Assembly (NCBI RefSeq): GCF_002286985.1
Contig: NZ_NSKC01000001.1
Span: 186,001-250,000, forward strand
Length of the DNA stretch: 64,000 bases
Direction of reading: 5' to 3'
From: Halorubrum salipaludis
GTDB taxonomy: Archaea > Halobacteriota > Halobacteria > Halobacteriales > Haloferacaceae
The translations under genes were made by a program, and so were the position numbers. The stretch's first letter is position 1, and each line of letters starts with the position of its first letter. Of this stretch, positions 33,481 to 41,986 are shown one piece after another. Below the pieces are notes generated by a model. That model was not told where the DNA came from, ran no database searches, and saw only the letters and a list, made by a program, of their open reading frames with translations.

Positions 33481-34914
33481 ATGAGCGACGACCGCGGCGT
33501 GCGGTTCCGCGACCGCGAGCGGCTCGCGCGGACGCGGACACACGAGACCGCCCTCGACTGCCTCGCGGCTGGGATCGAGGCCGCGCTCCCGGAGCGACTG
33601 GTCCGCGACGCCGTCTCGGTCCGGGACGGGAGCCTCCGGATCGAGGGTGGCGACGGCGAGACCGGCGAGTACGACCTCGACGCGTTCGACCGGATCGTCC
33701 TCCTCGGGGCGGGGAAGGCGTCCGCCGAGGTCGCCGCCGCGCTCGCCGCCGTTCTCGAGGGCGGCGGGCACGGCGGGCACGGCGTCGCCGAGGGCGTCGT
33801 CGTCACCGAGGACCCGGCGGACCGACCGTCCGCGGCCGGACTCGCGGTCCTCCCCGGCGACCACCCGATCCCGAGCGAACGGGGCGCCGAGAGCGCGCGG
33901 CGGGTGCTCGACGCGGCGGAGCGCGCCGGGCCCGACGACCTCGTGCTCGCCGCGATCACCGGCGGGGGGAGCGCGCTTCTGGCCGCGCCCGCGGACCCGC
34001 TCTCGGTCACCGACCTCCGGGCGCTCACGGAGGGGCTGCTCGCGTCGGGCGCGTCGATCGACGAGATCAACGCGGTCCGGAAGCACTGCTCGGCGGTGAA
34101 GGGCGGGCAGTTGGCTCGCGCGACCGCCCCCGCGACGACCGCGACGCTCGCGGTCAGCGACGTGATCGGCGACCCGCTCGACACGATCGCGAGCGGCCCG
34201 ACCGTCCCCGACCCCTCCACGTACGCGGACGCGCTCGCGGTCCTCGACCGGTACGACCTCGACGTCCCCGCCGCGGTGCGCGAGCACCTCTCGACGGGCG
34301 CCGACGGCGACCTCCCGGAGACCCCGACCGCGGGCGACCCGGCGTTCGACCGGACCGCGGCGTTCGTCGTCGGCAACGCGCGGACTGCGCTCGACGCGGC
34401 CGCGAGCGCCGCGGCGGACCGGGGGTACGAACCGCTCGTCCTCTCCGCGAGCGTCCGGGGCGAGGCGCGCGAGGCCGGGACGACCCACGCCGCGATCGCC
34501 GAGGAGTGCGCCGCCCGCGGGTCGCCGGTCGAGCCGCCGGCCGTGCTGCTCTCGGGCGGCGAGACGACCGTGACGCTCGCGGACGCGGCGGACCCCGGGA
34601 CTGGCGGCCCGAACGCGGAGTTCGTCGCGAGCGCCGGCCTCGCCCTCGCGGCGGGGCCGCTGGGGGAGGAAGCCGGCCGCGGCGACCCCCGGGTCGTCGT
34701 CGCGAGCGTCGACACCGACGGGATCGACGGCCCGACCGATGCCGCCGGCGCCGTCGCGGACGCGACGACGCTCGACCCCGACGCCGCCCGCGACGCCCTC
34801 GACCGGCACGACGCGTACCCGCTCCTCGACGACGCGGGCGCGCTCCTGCGGACCGGGCTGACCGGGACGAACGTCAACGACCTGCGGGCGATCGTGGTCG
34901 AAAAACGGGACTGA
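33481..34914 (+). CDS. gck: Glycerate 2-kinase (GckA/MOFRL type)
   Basis: The protein has 477 residues. The N-terminal Rossmann-like domain includes VLLGAGKASAEVA, VLPGDHPIPSERG, and AAITGGGSALLAAP. SDVIGDPLDTIASGPTVPDPSTY is strongly diagnostic, as is the MOFRL region LLSGGETTVT...GGPNAEF and DTDGIDGPTDAAGA. It phosphorylates glycerate to 2-phosphoglycerate in the semi-phosphorylative Entner-Doudoroff or serine routes. A TATATA box at about 33449-33455 lies 28 bp upstream of the ATG and fits a leaderless mRNA. Confidence 0.94.
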   Translation: MSDDRGVRFRDRERLARTRTHETALDCLAAGIEAALPERLVRDAVSVRDGSLRIEGGDGETGEYDLDAFDRIVLLGAGKASAEVAAALAAVLEGGGHGGHGVAEGVVVTEDPADRPSAAGLAVLPGDHPIPSERGAESARRVLDAAERAGPDDLVLAAITGGGSALLAAPADPLSVTDLRALTEGLLASGASIDEINAVRKHCSAVKGGQLARATAPATTATLAVSDVIGDPLDTIASGPTVPDPSTYADALAVLDRYDLDVPAAVREHLSTGADGDLPETPTAGDPAFDRTAAFVVGNARTALDAAASAAADRGYEPLVLSASVRGEAREAGTTHAAIAEECAARGSPVEPPAVLLSGGETTVTLADAADPGTGGPNAEFVASAGLALAAGPLGEEAGRGDPRVVVASVDTDGIDGPTDAAGAVADATTLDPDAARDALDRHDAYPLLDDAGALLRTGLTGTNVNDLRAIVVEKRD

Positions 34915-34937
34915 GCGTCGGAGACGCGCCGATCGCT

Positions 34938-35227
34938 TATAAACGGCATGCAGTGGCGCGTGCCTCCGAGGCCGCTTCGCGGCCGAGGAGCACGCGCGAG
35001 GGAGTCGCTGGCGGCGATAGCCGCCAGCGACGAGGCTGGGGAGGCGTGAGGTGCGGTACTGTGCGGGGCGGGACTCAAAGGGGCAGTCAGGAGGCGGACA
35101 GAGGCGCAGTAAGCACCGCAGGAACGAGCAACGCGAGTGACGAGGCGCGCAGCAAGCGTCTGTCCGCCTCCCGGCTGGGGCTTTGGCGGTGTTCGCCGCC
35201 GGGTCACTGTCAGTAACCGTTTATAAA
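34938..35227 (-). repeat. Three-hairpin structured element, copy 2 (inverted orientation)
   Basis: Read on the minus strand, TTTATAAAC (35220-35227) precedes CCAAAGCCC (from 35186). The 5' arm CAGCCGGGAGGCGGACAGA (35177 down to 35159) pairs with the 3' arm TCTGTCCGCCTCCTGACTG (35102 down to 35084), with one G-U and one mismatch. CTTTG then closes the CAAAG pair as in copies 1 and 3. The second hairpin is a perfect 12-bp stem (GTCGCTGGCGGC/GCCGCCAGCGAC, 35004-35031, 4-nt loop). The third spans 34956-34997 with inner GGCCGC/GCGGCC. It ends in CCGTTTATAA near 34938. It lies between glycerate kinase and the uracil-DNA glycosylase. Confidence 0.8.
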
Positions 35228-35321
35228 CGTCCGACACCGGCCACGCGATCGAGACACCACCCGATCGAACCGTCGTCGCGAGGCGGACGGACTTATGTCG
35301 ACCCCGCCCACAGACCGATCC

Positions 35322-35975
35322 ATGACCGAGAACGGGGACGACGGAGACGCGCCTGGCGGCGACGCCCTCGACGGAGACGCCCTCGACGAGGACCTCCGAG
35401 TGCCCTCCTGCGAGCGCTGCCCGGCGCTCGTCGAGTCGCGGAGCCGGATCGTCGACGGCGTCGGCCCGGCCGACGCGGACCTGCTGTTCGTCGGCGAGGG
35501 ACCGGGGGCACAGGAGGACGAGAAGGGCGAGCCGTTCGTGGGCCGGTCCGGCGACGTGCTCGACGACGCGCTCCGTGACGCCGGGCTCGCGCGAGCGGAC
35601 GTGCGGATCACGAACTGCGTGCGGTGTCGCCCCCCGGACAACCGAGACCCGAAGAAGGGGGAGTTAGCGAACTGCCGCGGTCACCTCGAAGGCGAGATCG
35701 ACCGCGTCGATCCGGAGCTGATCGTCACCCTCGGGAAGGTGCCGAGCGAGCACCTCCTCGACCGGTCAGTGGCGATCACGTCGGAGTCGGGCGACGTGGT
35801 GGACGCGCGGATTGCGGGGGCGTCGCGCCGCGTGCTGCTCTCCGTCCACCCCGCGGCGACGCTGTACGACCGGAGCCAGCGCGACGGGTTCTTCGAGACG
35901 ATCGCGCGGGCGGGCGAGCTGAGCGGCGTGGCCGGCGCCGAGTCGGGCGGTCAGTCGCGGCTCGGCGAGTTCTGA
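35322..35975 (+). CDS. udg: Uracil-DNA glycosylase, family 4 (Fe-S type)
   Basis: The protein has 217 residues from MTENGDDGD. An ATG nine codons upstream lies inside the TATA-like GACTTATG (about 35290-35297), so the downstream ATG, 25-30 bp from it, is preferred. The active site GEGPGAQEDEKGEPFVGRSG and LLSVHPAATL are the family motifs. Cysteines of the 4Fe-4S cluster are visible in SCERCP, NCVRCRPP and LANCRGHL. It removes uracil from deaminated DNA. Confidence 0.95.
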   Translation: MTENGDDGDAPGGDALDGDALDEDLRVPSCERCPALVESRSRIVDGVGPADADLLFVGEGPGAQEDEKGEPFVGRSGDVLDDALRDAGLARADVRITNCVRCRPPDNRDPKKGELANCRGHLEGEIDRVDPELIVTLGKVPSEHLLDRSVAITSESGDVVDARIAGASRRVLLSVHPAATLYDRSQRDGFFETIARAGELSGVAGAESGGQSRLGEF

Positions 35976-36077
35976 AACGAACGAATAGCGGGCAAAAGCC
36001 GTGCGAACGTCCGCCACAGTAGCTCTAGGTATGAAACATAGAAAATAATATACCATGCGAGTCGAACCCACAACCGT

Positions 36078-37163
36078 ATGTCCGACAACAGGTGGTCGGC
36101 GGATCGGCGAACGTTTGTCAAAACGGCCGGCGCGGCCGGGGCAGTCGGGCTCGCCGGGTGTTCCGGACTGGGCGGTTCCGGGAGTTCTGCGACCGAGGTC
36201 ACGTGGGTGATGAACCCCGCGGAAGAGGAGATCGACATCCAGGTCCAGTATCAGCCGCTGTTCGAGTACATCGAGTCCGAGGCGGAAGTCGAGATCGTCG
36301 AGCAGCCGACCGCGAGCTACTCCGGGACGGCACAGGAGCTCCGGCGCGCCGAGGAGGGCGACCGCCTCTTCGCTGACACCTCACCGGGCGCGGTCGCGCA
36401 GATCCCCGAGGAGCTCGACGTGACCGGGATGCGGGTGGCGTTCGGCGCCGAGCGGTACTTCTCGCTCATCACGACGACGCCCGACAGCGACATCGAGGAG
36501 CTGGCCGACATCGAGGGCGAGGTCTTCGCGTCGGCGGCGCCGACGTCGGTCTCCGGGACGCTGTTCCCGCTGTTCATGCTCAGCAACGCCGGGCTCGACA
36601 TCGGGAACGCCCCCTCGGGCTCGCCCGAGGACTTCGAGCTCCGGACCTCCGATCACACCACGGCCCGCGAACAGCTCATCGAGGACGACCGGATCGCGGC
36701 CGCCGGGACCGGCGCGTTCTCGACGGCCTCGCACGTCCCGCAGGAGCAGTTCGACGAGATGTCACAGGAGTTCGCAGACATCTCCGTGGAGTATGACGGG
36801 GCCGGCGAGGACGACCCCGAGCTGCAGCTCCTCGCCGTCTCCGACCCGATCCCGCGCGCGCCGATCGTGAGCAACGGCGCGTGGGAGGAGTCGCTCAAGG
36901 ACGACATCCGGCAGCTGATGATCGACGCGCCACAGGAGGCGTTCGAGCACGACTCGCAGGCGGACATCGCCGAGGCGCTCAACATCGACCCCGAGATCCT
37001 CGACATGGAGGAGTCCGAGCTCAGCGAGGAACAGCAGGACGACCTCGATCTGGTCGAGGCTCACGCCCTCTGGTTCAGCGGCGTCGAGCCGGCGACCGAG
37101 GAGGACTACCAGCCCGTCGCGGACCTCGGTCGAGAGCTCGGGCTGGAGTGGAGCGAACTCTAG
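36078..37163 (+). CDS. phnD: Phosphate/phosphonate ABC transporter substrate-binding lipoprotein
   Basis: The protein has 361 residues. The signal (DRRTFVKTAGAAGAVGLAGC) contains twin arginines and a lipobox, so it should be Tat-exported and lipid-anchored. The binding fold shows MNPAEEEIDIQVQYQPLFEY and ASAAPTSVSGTLFPLFML, typical of PhnD-like periplasmic-binding proteins. An AT-rich upstream stretch contains AATATACC (about 36047-36055), 25-30 bp from the ATG. The ligand may be phosphonate, phosphate or phosphite. No C-P lyase genes are nearby. Confidence 0.9.
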   Translation: MSDNRWSADRRTFVKTAGAAGAVGLAGCSGLGGSGSSATEVTWVMNPAEEEIDIQVQYQPLFEYIESEAEVEIVEQPTASYSGTAQELRRAEEGDRLFADTSPGAVAQIPEELDVTGMRVAFGAERYFSLITTTPDSDIEELADIEGEVFASAAPTSVSGTLFPLFMLSNAGLDIGNAPSGSPEDFELRTSDHTTAREQLIEDDRIAAAGTGAFSTASHVPQEQFDEMSQEFADISVEYDGAGEDDPELQLLAVSDPIPRAPIVSNGAWEESLKDDIRQLMIDAPQEAFEHDSQADIAEALNIDPEILDMEESELSEEQQDDLDLVEAHALWFSGVEPATEEDYQPVADLGRELGLEWSEL

Positions 37164-37191
37164 GCCGCGCGGCGATCTACACTCTCTCCTC

Positions 37192-37977
37192 ATGACTTAC
37201 ATCGAAGTAGACGGTCTGACGAAGCGGTTCGGCGACACGGTCGCGCTCGACGACGTGTCCTTCGAGGTCCCCGCCGGCGAGTTCGTCATCGTGCTCGGCG
37301 TCTCCGGGTCCGGGAAGTCCACCCTGTTGCGGACGCTGAGCGGACTGCTCTCGCCCACCGAGGGCGAGATCCGGATCGACGGCGAGCCAATGATCGAGCC
37401 CCGCCCGGAGGTCGCGATGATCTTCCAACAGCACAACATCATCGGCGACATGACGGCGTACTCGAACTCGCTTTCCGGCGGCGTCCACCGCTCCGGGTTC
37501 CTCTCCAGCGTCCTCCAGCTACAGGACGAAGAGGAGAAGCACCGCGCCCTCGACGCCCTCGACACGGTCGGGCTCTTGGACGAGGCCGAGCAGAAGGCGC
37601 GACGGATGAGCGGCGGCCAACAGCAGCGCGTGGGGATCGCCCGCGCGCTCGTTCAGCAGCCGAACGTCTTGCTCGCCGACGAACCGGTCGCGAGCCTCGA
37701 CCCCGGCAGCGCACAGAGCGTGATGGACTACCTCCGGACCGCCTCGGACGACCGCGATCTGACGACCTTCTGTAGCCTCCACCAGGTGAACATCGCCCGG
37801 AAGTTCGGGCACCGATTCATCGGCCTGAGAGACGGGAAGAAGGTGTTCGACGGCTACCGAGACGAGCTGACGATCGACGTCATCGATGACCTCTACGGCG
37901 ACATCGACACCGAGGGGATGTTCGTCCGCGACGACGGCGACGCCGACGCCGCGACCGACGAGGTCGCGACGTCGTGA
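37192..37977 (+). CDS. phnC: Phosphonate-type ABC transporter ATP-binding protein
   Basis: The protein has 261 residues. Walker A is GVSGSGKST, the Q-loop is MIFQQHNIIG, the signature is RMSGGQQQRVGIARAL and Walker B is VLLADEPVASLDP. NIIGDMTAYSNSLSGGVHR is the block seen in PhnC-type ATPases. It energises uptake together with PhnE. It lies 28 bp after phnD and 22 bp before phnE, so the three form one operon. Confidence 0.94.
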   Translation: MTYIEVDGLTKRFGDTVALDDVSFEVPAGEFVIVLGVSGSGKSTLLRTLSGLLSPTEGEIRIDGEPMIEPRPEVAMIFQQHNIIGDMTAYSNSLSGGVHRSGFLSSVLQLQDEEEKHRALDALDTVGLLDEAEQKARRMSGGQQQRVGIARALVQQPNVLLADEPVASLDPGSAQSVMDYLRTASDDRDLTTFCSLHQVNIARKFGHRFIGLRDGKKVFDGYRDELTIDVIDDLYGDIDTEGMFVRDDGDADAATDEVATS

Positions 37978-37999
37978 CGGGAACGGAGCTGATCTACGA

Positions 38000-39088
38000 G
38001 TGACAACAGACACAACGACCTCCGACGGGACGGTCGGATCCGACGCGGTCGACGACGAGGGGTCCGACGTTCCGAATCGCATCGCCGAACAGTTCGAGAA
38101 CATCAGGCAGACGCGTCGCCGCCGAGCGCTCGGGTGGACCGGCCTGCTGGCGTTTCTCGCGTTCGCCACGGTGCAGGCGTTCGCCGCGACGGAGCTTCTG
38201 AACCCGGACGCGCGCCTCGAGACGTTCACCGACTCGCTCACCGGCTTCTTCCCGATCACGAGGCACTTCGGCGTGATCCCGTTCCTCGATTTCGGCCAGT
38301 ACGTCGCGTTCATCAGGCAGGAGAACCTGCTGTACGACCCCGAGATCGGCGGACTGCTGTTCCAGTTCCCGCCGAACCTGGCGGACATCTACGCGTTCTT
38401 CTTCCTCGAGCTCGGGATCTTCCAGATATTCGGCGAGGCCGGCATCACGCTCGCGATGGGGTTCGTCGGGACGGTCCTCGGGTTCCCGTTCGCGCTGGTC
38501 TTCGGGACGCTCGGCTCCGAGCGCGTCACCCCGTTCCCCTTCAACTTCATCTTCCGCGGGACGATGTCGTTCATCCGGGCGATCCCGGCGATCATCTGGA
38601 CGCTCATCTTCATCCCGTTCCTCGGGCTCGGCCCGGCCTCGGCCGCGATCGCGATCGCGTTCGACACGATCGGGAACCTCGGCCGGCTGTTCGTCGACGA
38701 GCTCGAAGAGATCGAGGACGGGCCGATCGAGGCGATGCGGACGACCGGGGCGAGCAAGCCCCAGATCGTCTTCTTCGGCATGCTGAGCCAGGTCCGGACC
38801 GCCTTTATCGCGTGGACGCTGTACATCTTCGAGATCAACGTCCGGATCGGCGTCACGGTCGGCGTCATCGGCGCCGGAGGGCTCGGCTACGTCCTCACCT
38901 CCCAGCAGAACCTGCTGCGGTTCACCGAGATGATGGCGACGCTGCTCGCCATCTTCCTGCTCATCATCTCCGTCGAGCTGTTCAGCCAGCGGCTCCGGTC
39001 GCGGCTGCGCTCCGACGACGTGGAGATGGGCATCTGGGAGCTCATCGCGGGGTTCCCGCGTCGGATGGCGGACTCGATGCTGAAGTAG
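38000..39088 (+). CDS. phnE: Phosphonate-type ABC transporter permease
   Basis: The protein has 362 residues from GTG at 38000. An N-terminal hydrophilic tail precedes several membrane helices. The permease EAA loop is EIEDGPIEAMRTTGASKPQ, where it contacts PhnC. Helices include TVLGFPFALVFGTLG, RAIPAIIWTLIFIPFLGLG and RIGVTVGVIGAGGLGYVL. The start was taken as GTG because the open frame further upstream overlaps phnC out of frame. Confidence 0.9.
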   Translation: MTTDTTTSDGTVGSDAVDDEGSDVPNRIAEQFENIRQTRRRRALGWTGLLAFLAFATVQAFAATELLNPDARLETFTDSLTGFFPITRHFGVIPFLDFGQYVAFIRQENLLYDPEIGGLLFQFPPNLADIYAFFFLELGIFQIFGEAGITLAMGFVGTVLGFPFALVFGTLGSERVTPFPFNFIFRGTMSFIRAIPAIIWTLIFIPFLGLGPASAAIAIAFDTIGNLGRLFVDELEEIEDGPIEAMRTTGASKPQIVFFGMLSQVRTAFIAWTLYIFEINVRIGVTVGVIGAGGLGYVLTSQQNLLRFTEMMATLLAIFLLIISVELFSQRLRSRLRSDDVEMGIWELIAGFPRRMADSMLK

Positions 39089-39175
39089 TCGGCCGGCGTC
39101 CACCGCGGACGCGGTCCGTCGCCTCCCGACTGTCACAAGGGAAACCGACTTTTCCGTGCCCCTCCGAGGGGACGT

Positions 39176-39835
39176 ATGAGCACCTTCGAACCGCCCGCGG
39201 AGACGCTGGCGGACGTGGTTTTAGTCGACTACGGCCTCGGGAACCTCCGGTCCGCGACCCGCGGCCTCGAACGCGCCGGCGCGTCGGTCGAGATCACCGA
39301 CGACCCCGAGGCGTTCGCGGCCGCCGACGGCGTCGTCCTCCCCGGCGTCGGCGCGTTCCGCGAGGGGATGGAGAACGCCGGCCCCCTCCGGGAGGCGTTG
39401 ACCGACCACGCCGACGCCGGCCGTCCTCTCTTCGGGATCTGCCTCGGGATGCAGATGCTCCTCACGTCCAGCGAGGAGGCCGACCACGAGGGGGAAGGCG
39501 AGGTGACCGGCCTCGATCTGGTCCCCGGGACCAACGTCCGATTCGACGTGGACCGCAAGGTCCCGCACATGGGCTGGAACGAGCTGTCCGTCGAGCGCGA
39601 CCACCCGCTGGTCGAGGGGGTCGAGGGGGAGTACGCCTACTTCGTCCACTCCTACTACGCCGAGCCCGACGACCCGGACGCGGTCGTCGCCACGGCGGAC
39701 TACGGGGTCGACTTCCCCGCCGTCGTCGCCAACGAGGCGGGCAACGTGTTCGGGACCCAGTTCCACCCCGAGAAGAGCGGGGAGACGGGGCTCCGCATCC
39801 TGCGGAACTTCGTCGAATACTGCGCAGACCGGTAG
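39176..39835 (+). CDS. hisH: Imidazole glycerol phosphate synthase glutaminase subunit HisH
   Basis: The protein has 219 residues. Family motifs are VVLVDYGLGNLRSATRGLE, the nucleophile Cys in FGICLGMQMLL, KVPHMGWNELS, and the His-Glu dyad in FHPEKSGETGLRILRNF. It supplies ammonia to HisF in histidine synthesis. HisF is not adjacent, and hisE is 21 kb away, so histidine genes are scattered in this genome. Confidence 0.95.
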   Translation: MSTFEPPAETLADVVLVDYGLGNLRSATRGLERAGASVEITDDPEAFAAADGVVLPGVGAFREGMENAGPLREALTDHADAGRPLFGICLGMQMLLTSSEEADHEGEGEVTGLDLVPGTNVRFDVDRKVPHMGWNELSVERDHPLVEGVEGEYAYFVHSYYAEPDDPDAVVATADYGVDFPAVVANEAGNVFGTQFHPEKSGETGLRILRNFVEYCADR

Positions 39836-39844
39836 CGACCGAGG

Positions 39845-41986
39845 ATGGCCGACGACAGTCCGACCGTCAGGCTCGGCGTCGACGTGGGCGGCACGTTCAC
39901 CGACGCCGCGCTCGTCGTCGACGGCGACCTCACGACCGCGAAGGTGCCGACGACGACTCCCCAACACGCCGGCGTCCTCGACGGGATCCGCGAGGCCTGT
40001 GACGCCGCCGGGGTCGCCCCCGCCGACGTGGACGCCTTCGCCCACGCGACCACGGTCTCCGTCAACGCCCTCCTCGAACGCGACGGCGCCCGGACCGCGC
40101 TCGTGACGACCGCCGGCTTCCGGGACGCGCTGGAGATCGGCCGGCAGACCCGGCCCGCCCTCTACGACCTCGACGCGGAGAAGCCGGCCCCGCTCGTTCC
40201 CCGGCGGCGCCGGTTCGAGGTCGACGAGCGCGCGACGACCGAGGGGGTCGAGCACGCGGTCGACCCCAACGAGGTCCGCGATCTGGCGGCCGAGATCGCC
40301 GAGAGCGACGCCGAGAGCGTCGCCGTCTGTCTCCTGCACGCGTACGCGCACCCGGAGAACGAGGCCGCGGTGGCCGAGGGCCTCCGCGAGGCGCTCGACG
40401 TCCCCGTCTCCGCCTCTCACGACGTGCTCGCCGAGTTCCGGGAGTTCGAGCGCACGGCGACGACCGCCGCGGACGCGTACCTGACGCCGGAGCTCGACGA
40501 CTACCTCGGGCGGATCGTCGCGGGCGCCGCGGACCTGGGACTCCCCGAGCCGCGGGTGATGCGCTCGAACGGGGGCGTCGCCGACGCCGAGACGGTCCGG
40601 CGAAGCGCCGTGACGACGGTGCTGTCGGGGCCCGCCGCCGGCGTCGTCGGCGCGGCCGCGGTCGCGGGCGGCGCGACACTCGCGGGCGCCGCCGAGGACG
40701 ATGAGACGGGCGATGAGACCGGCGAACCCACCGCCGCCGTCACCTTCGACATGGGCGGCACGTCGAGCGACGTGAGCCTCGTGCGCGACGGCCGGGCCGA
40801 GCGGGCCGCGGACACGACGATCGCGGGCGTCCCCCTCCGGACCCCGACCGTCGACGTGGAGACGGTCGGCGCCGGCGGCGGGTCGATCGCGTGGACCGAC
40901 GCCGGCGGCGCGCTCCGCGTCGGCCCGGAATCCGCGGGCGCGGAGCCGGGACCGGCCTGCTACGGGCGGGGCGGGACCGAGCCGACGGTCACCGACGCCG
41001 ACGTGCGCTTAGGGTACATCGGTCCGGACGCGGCGCTCGGCGGCGACCTCTCGCTCGACGCCGACGCGGCCCGCGACGCCCTCGACCGGCTCGCCGACGA
41101 GGCCGGGATCGAGGGCGACGACGGCCTCGACGCCGCGACCGCCGCGGCACGGGGCGCCTACCGCGTCGCCAACGCGACGATGGCGCGGGCGATCCGGTCC
41201 GTCACGGTCGAGCGCGGCCGGGACCCGCGCGCGTTCGACCTCGTCGCCTTCGGCGGCGCGGGGCCGATGCACGCCGCCGCGCTCGCCGACCGGCTCGGGA
41301 TGGAGCGCGTGCTCGTCCCGGGCCCGGCCGGCGTGCTGTCGGCGTACGGGCTAATCGCGGCCGACGAGACCCACGACGCGGCTCGGACCGTTCGGCTCGG
41401 GCTCGGAGACGAGACCGGCGAGGAGCTCACGGCCGCCTTCGCGGAGCTGACCGACCGCGTCCTCGCGGACGTCTCGGACCCCGAGGCGGCGGTCGAGCTG
41501 GCCGCCGACTGCCGATACGTCGGGCAGAGCTTCGAGCTCACCGTCGACGCCGGGGGCGGGGAAAGCGAGTCCGGCCGGAGCGGCGCCGTTACGCCGGCCG
41601 ACCCCGCGACCCTCGCCGAGCGCTTCGCGGCGGCCCACGAGCGCGCCTACGGCTACCGGCTCGACGCCGCGGTCGAGGCGGTCACGCTCCGGGCGACGGC
41701 GACCGTCGCGGTCGAGGCCCCGACCGTCTCGCGGGCCGGCGCGGTCGACACGAAACGGGGGGCTCGCAGGGTCGTCTTCCCCGACGCCGGCGCGGTCGAG
41801 GCCGCCGTCTACGACCGCGACGCGCTCGGGGCCGGAGCGACCCTCGACGGGCCGGCGGTGCTCGAAGGCGCCGAGAGCACGACCGTCGTCCCGCCCGCGT
41901 GGGGCGGTCGCGTCCGGCGGGACGGGACGGTCGTGCTGGAGCGGGAGGAGGGGGCCGCGGGACCGACGGGGGGTGACGGCCGATGA
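39845..41986 (+). CDS. hyuA: Hydantoinase/oxoprolinase family protein, subunit A
   Basis: The protein has 713 residues. The N-terminal actin-like ATPase fold shows LGVDVGGTFTDAALVVDG, HATTVSVNALLERDGA and TVLSGPAAGVVGAA. The middle has VTFDMGGTSSDVSLV and VGAGGGSIAW, and later VAFGGAGPMHAAALAD. Together with subunit B it hydrolyses hydantoins or 5-oxoproline in an ATP-dependent way, or acts as an acetone-carboxylase-like enzyme. The exact substrate cannot be told. It overlaps hyuB by four bases (ATGA). Confidence 0.93.
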   Translation: MADDSPTVRLGVDVGGTFTDAALVVDGDLTTAKVPTTTPQHAGVLDGIREACDAAGVAPADVDAFAHATTVSVNALLERDGARTALVTTAGFRDALEIGRQTRPALYDLDAEKPAPLVPRRRRFEVDERATTEGVEHAVDPNEVRDLAAEIAESDAESVAVCLLHAYAHPENEAAVAEGLREALDVPVSASHDVLAEFREFERTATTAADAYLTPELDDYLGRIVAGAADLGLPEPRVMRSNGGVADAETVRRSAVTTVLSGPAAGVVGAAAVAGGATLAGAAEDDETGDETGEPTAAVTFDMGGTSSDVSLVRDGRAERAADTTIAGVPLRTPTVDVETVGAGGGSIAWTDAGGALRVGPESAGAEPGPACYGRGGTEPTVTDADVRLGYIGPDAALGGDLSLDADAARDALDRLADEAGIEGDDGLDAATAAARGAYRVANATMARAIRSVTVERGRDPRAFDLVAFGGAGPMHAAALADRLGMERVLVPGPAGVLSAYGLIAADETHDAARTVRLGLGDETGEELTAAFAELTDRVLADVSDPEAAVELAADCRYVGQSFELTVDAGGGESESGRSGAVTPADPATLAERFAAAHERAYGYRLDAAVEAVTLRATATVAVEAPTVSRAGAVDTKRGARRVVFPDAGAVEAAVYDRDALGAGATLDGPAVLEGAESTTVVPPAWGGRVRRDGTVVLEREEGAAGPTGGDGR

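Noticed and set aside
34938-35227. Structured element as a MITE
   Set aside because: No matching terminal inverted repeats with target-site duplication are seen. The compensatory changes inside the stems favour selection on structure over transposition, though this is not excluded.
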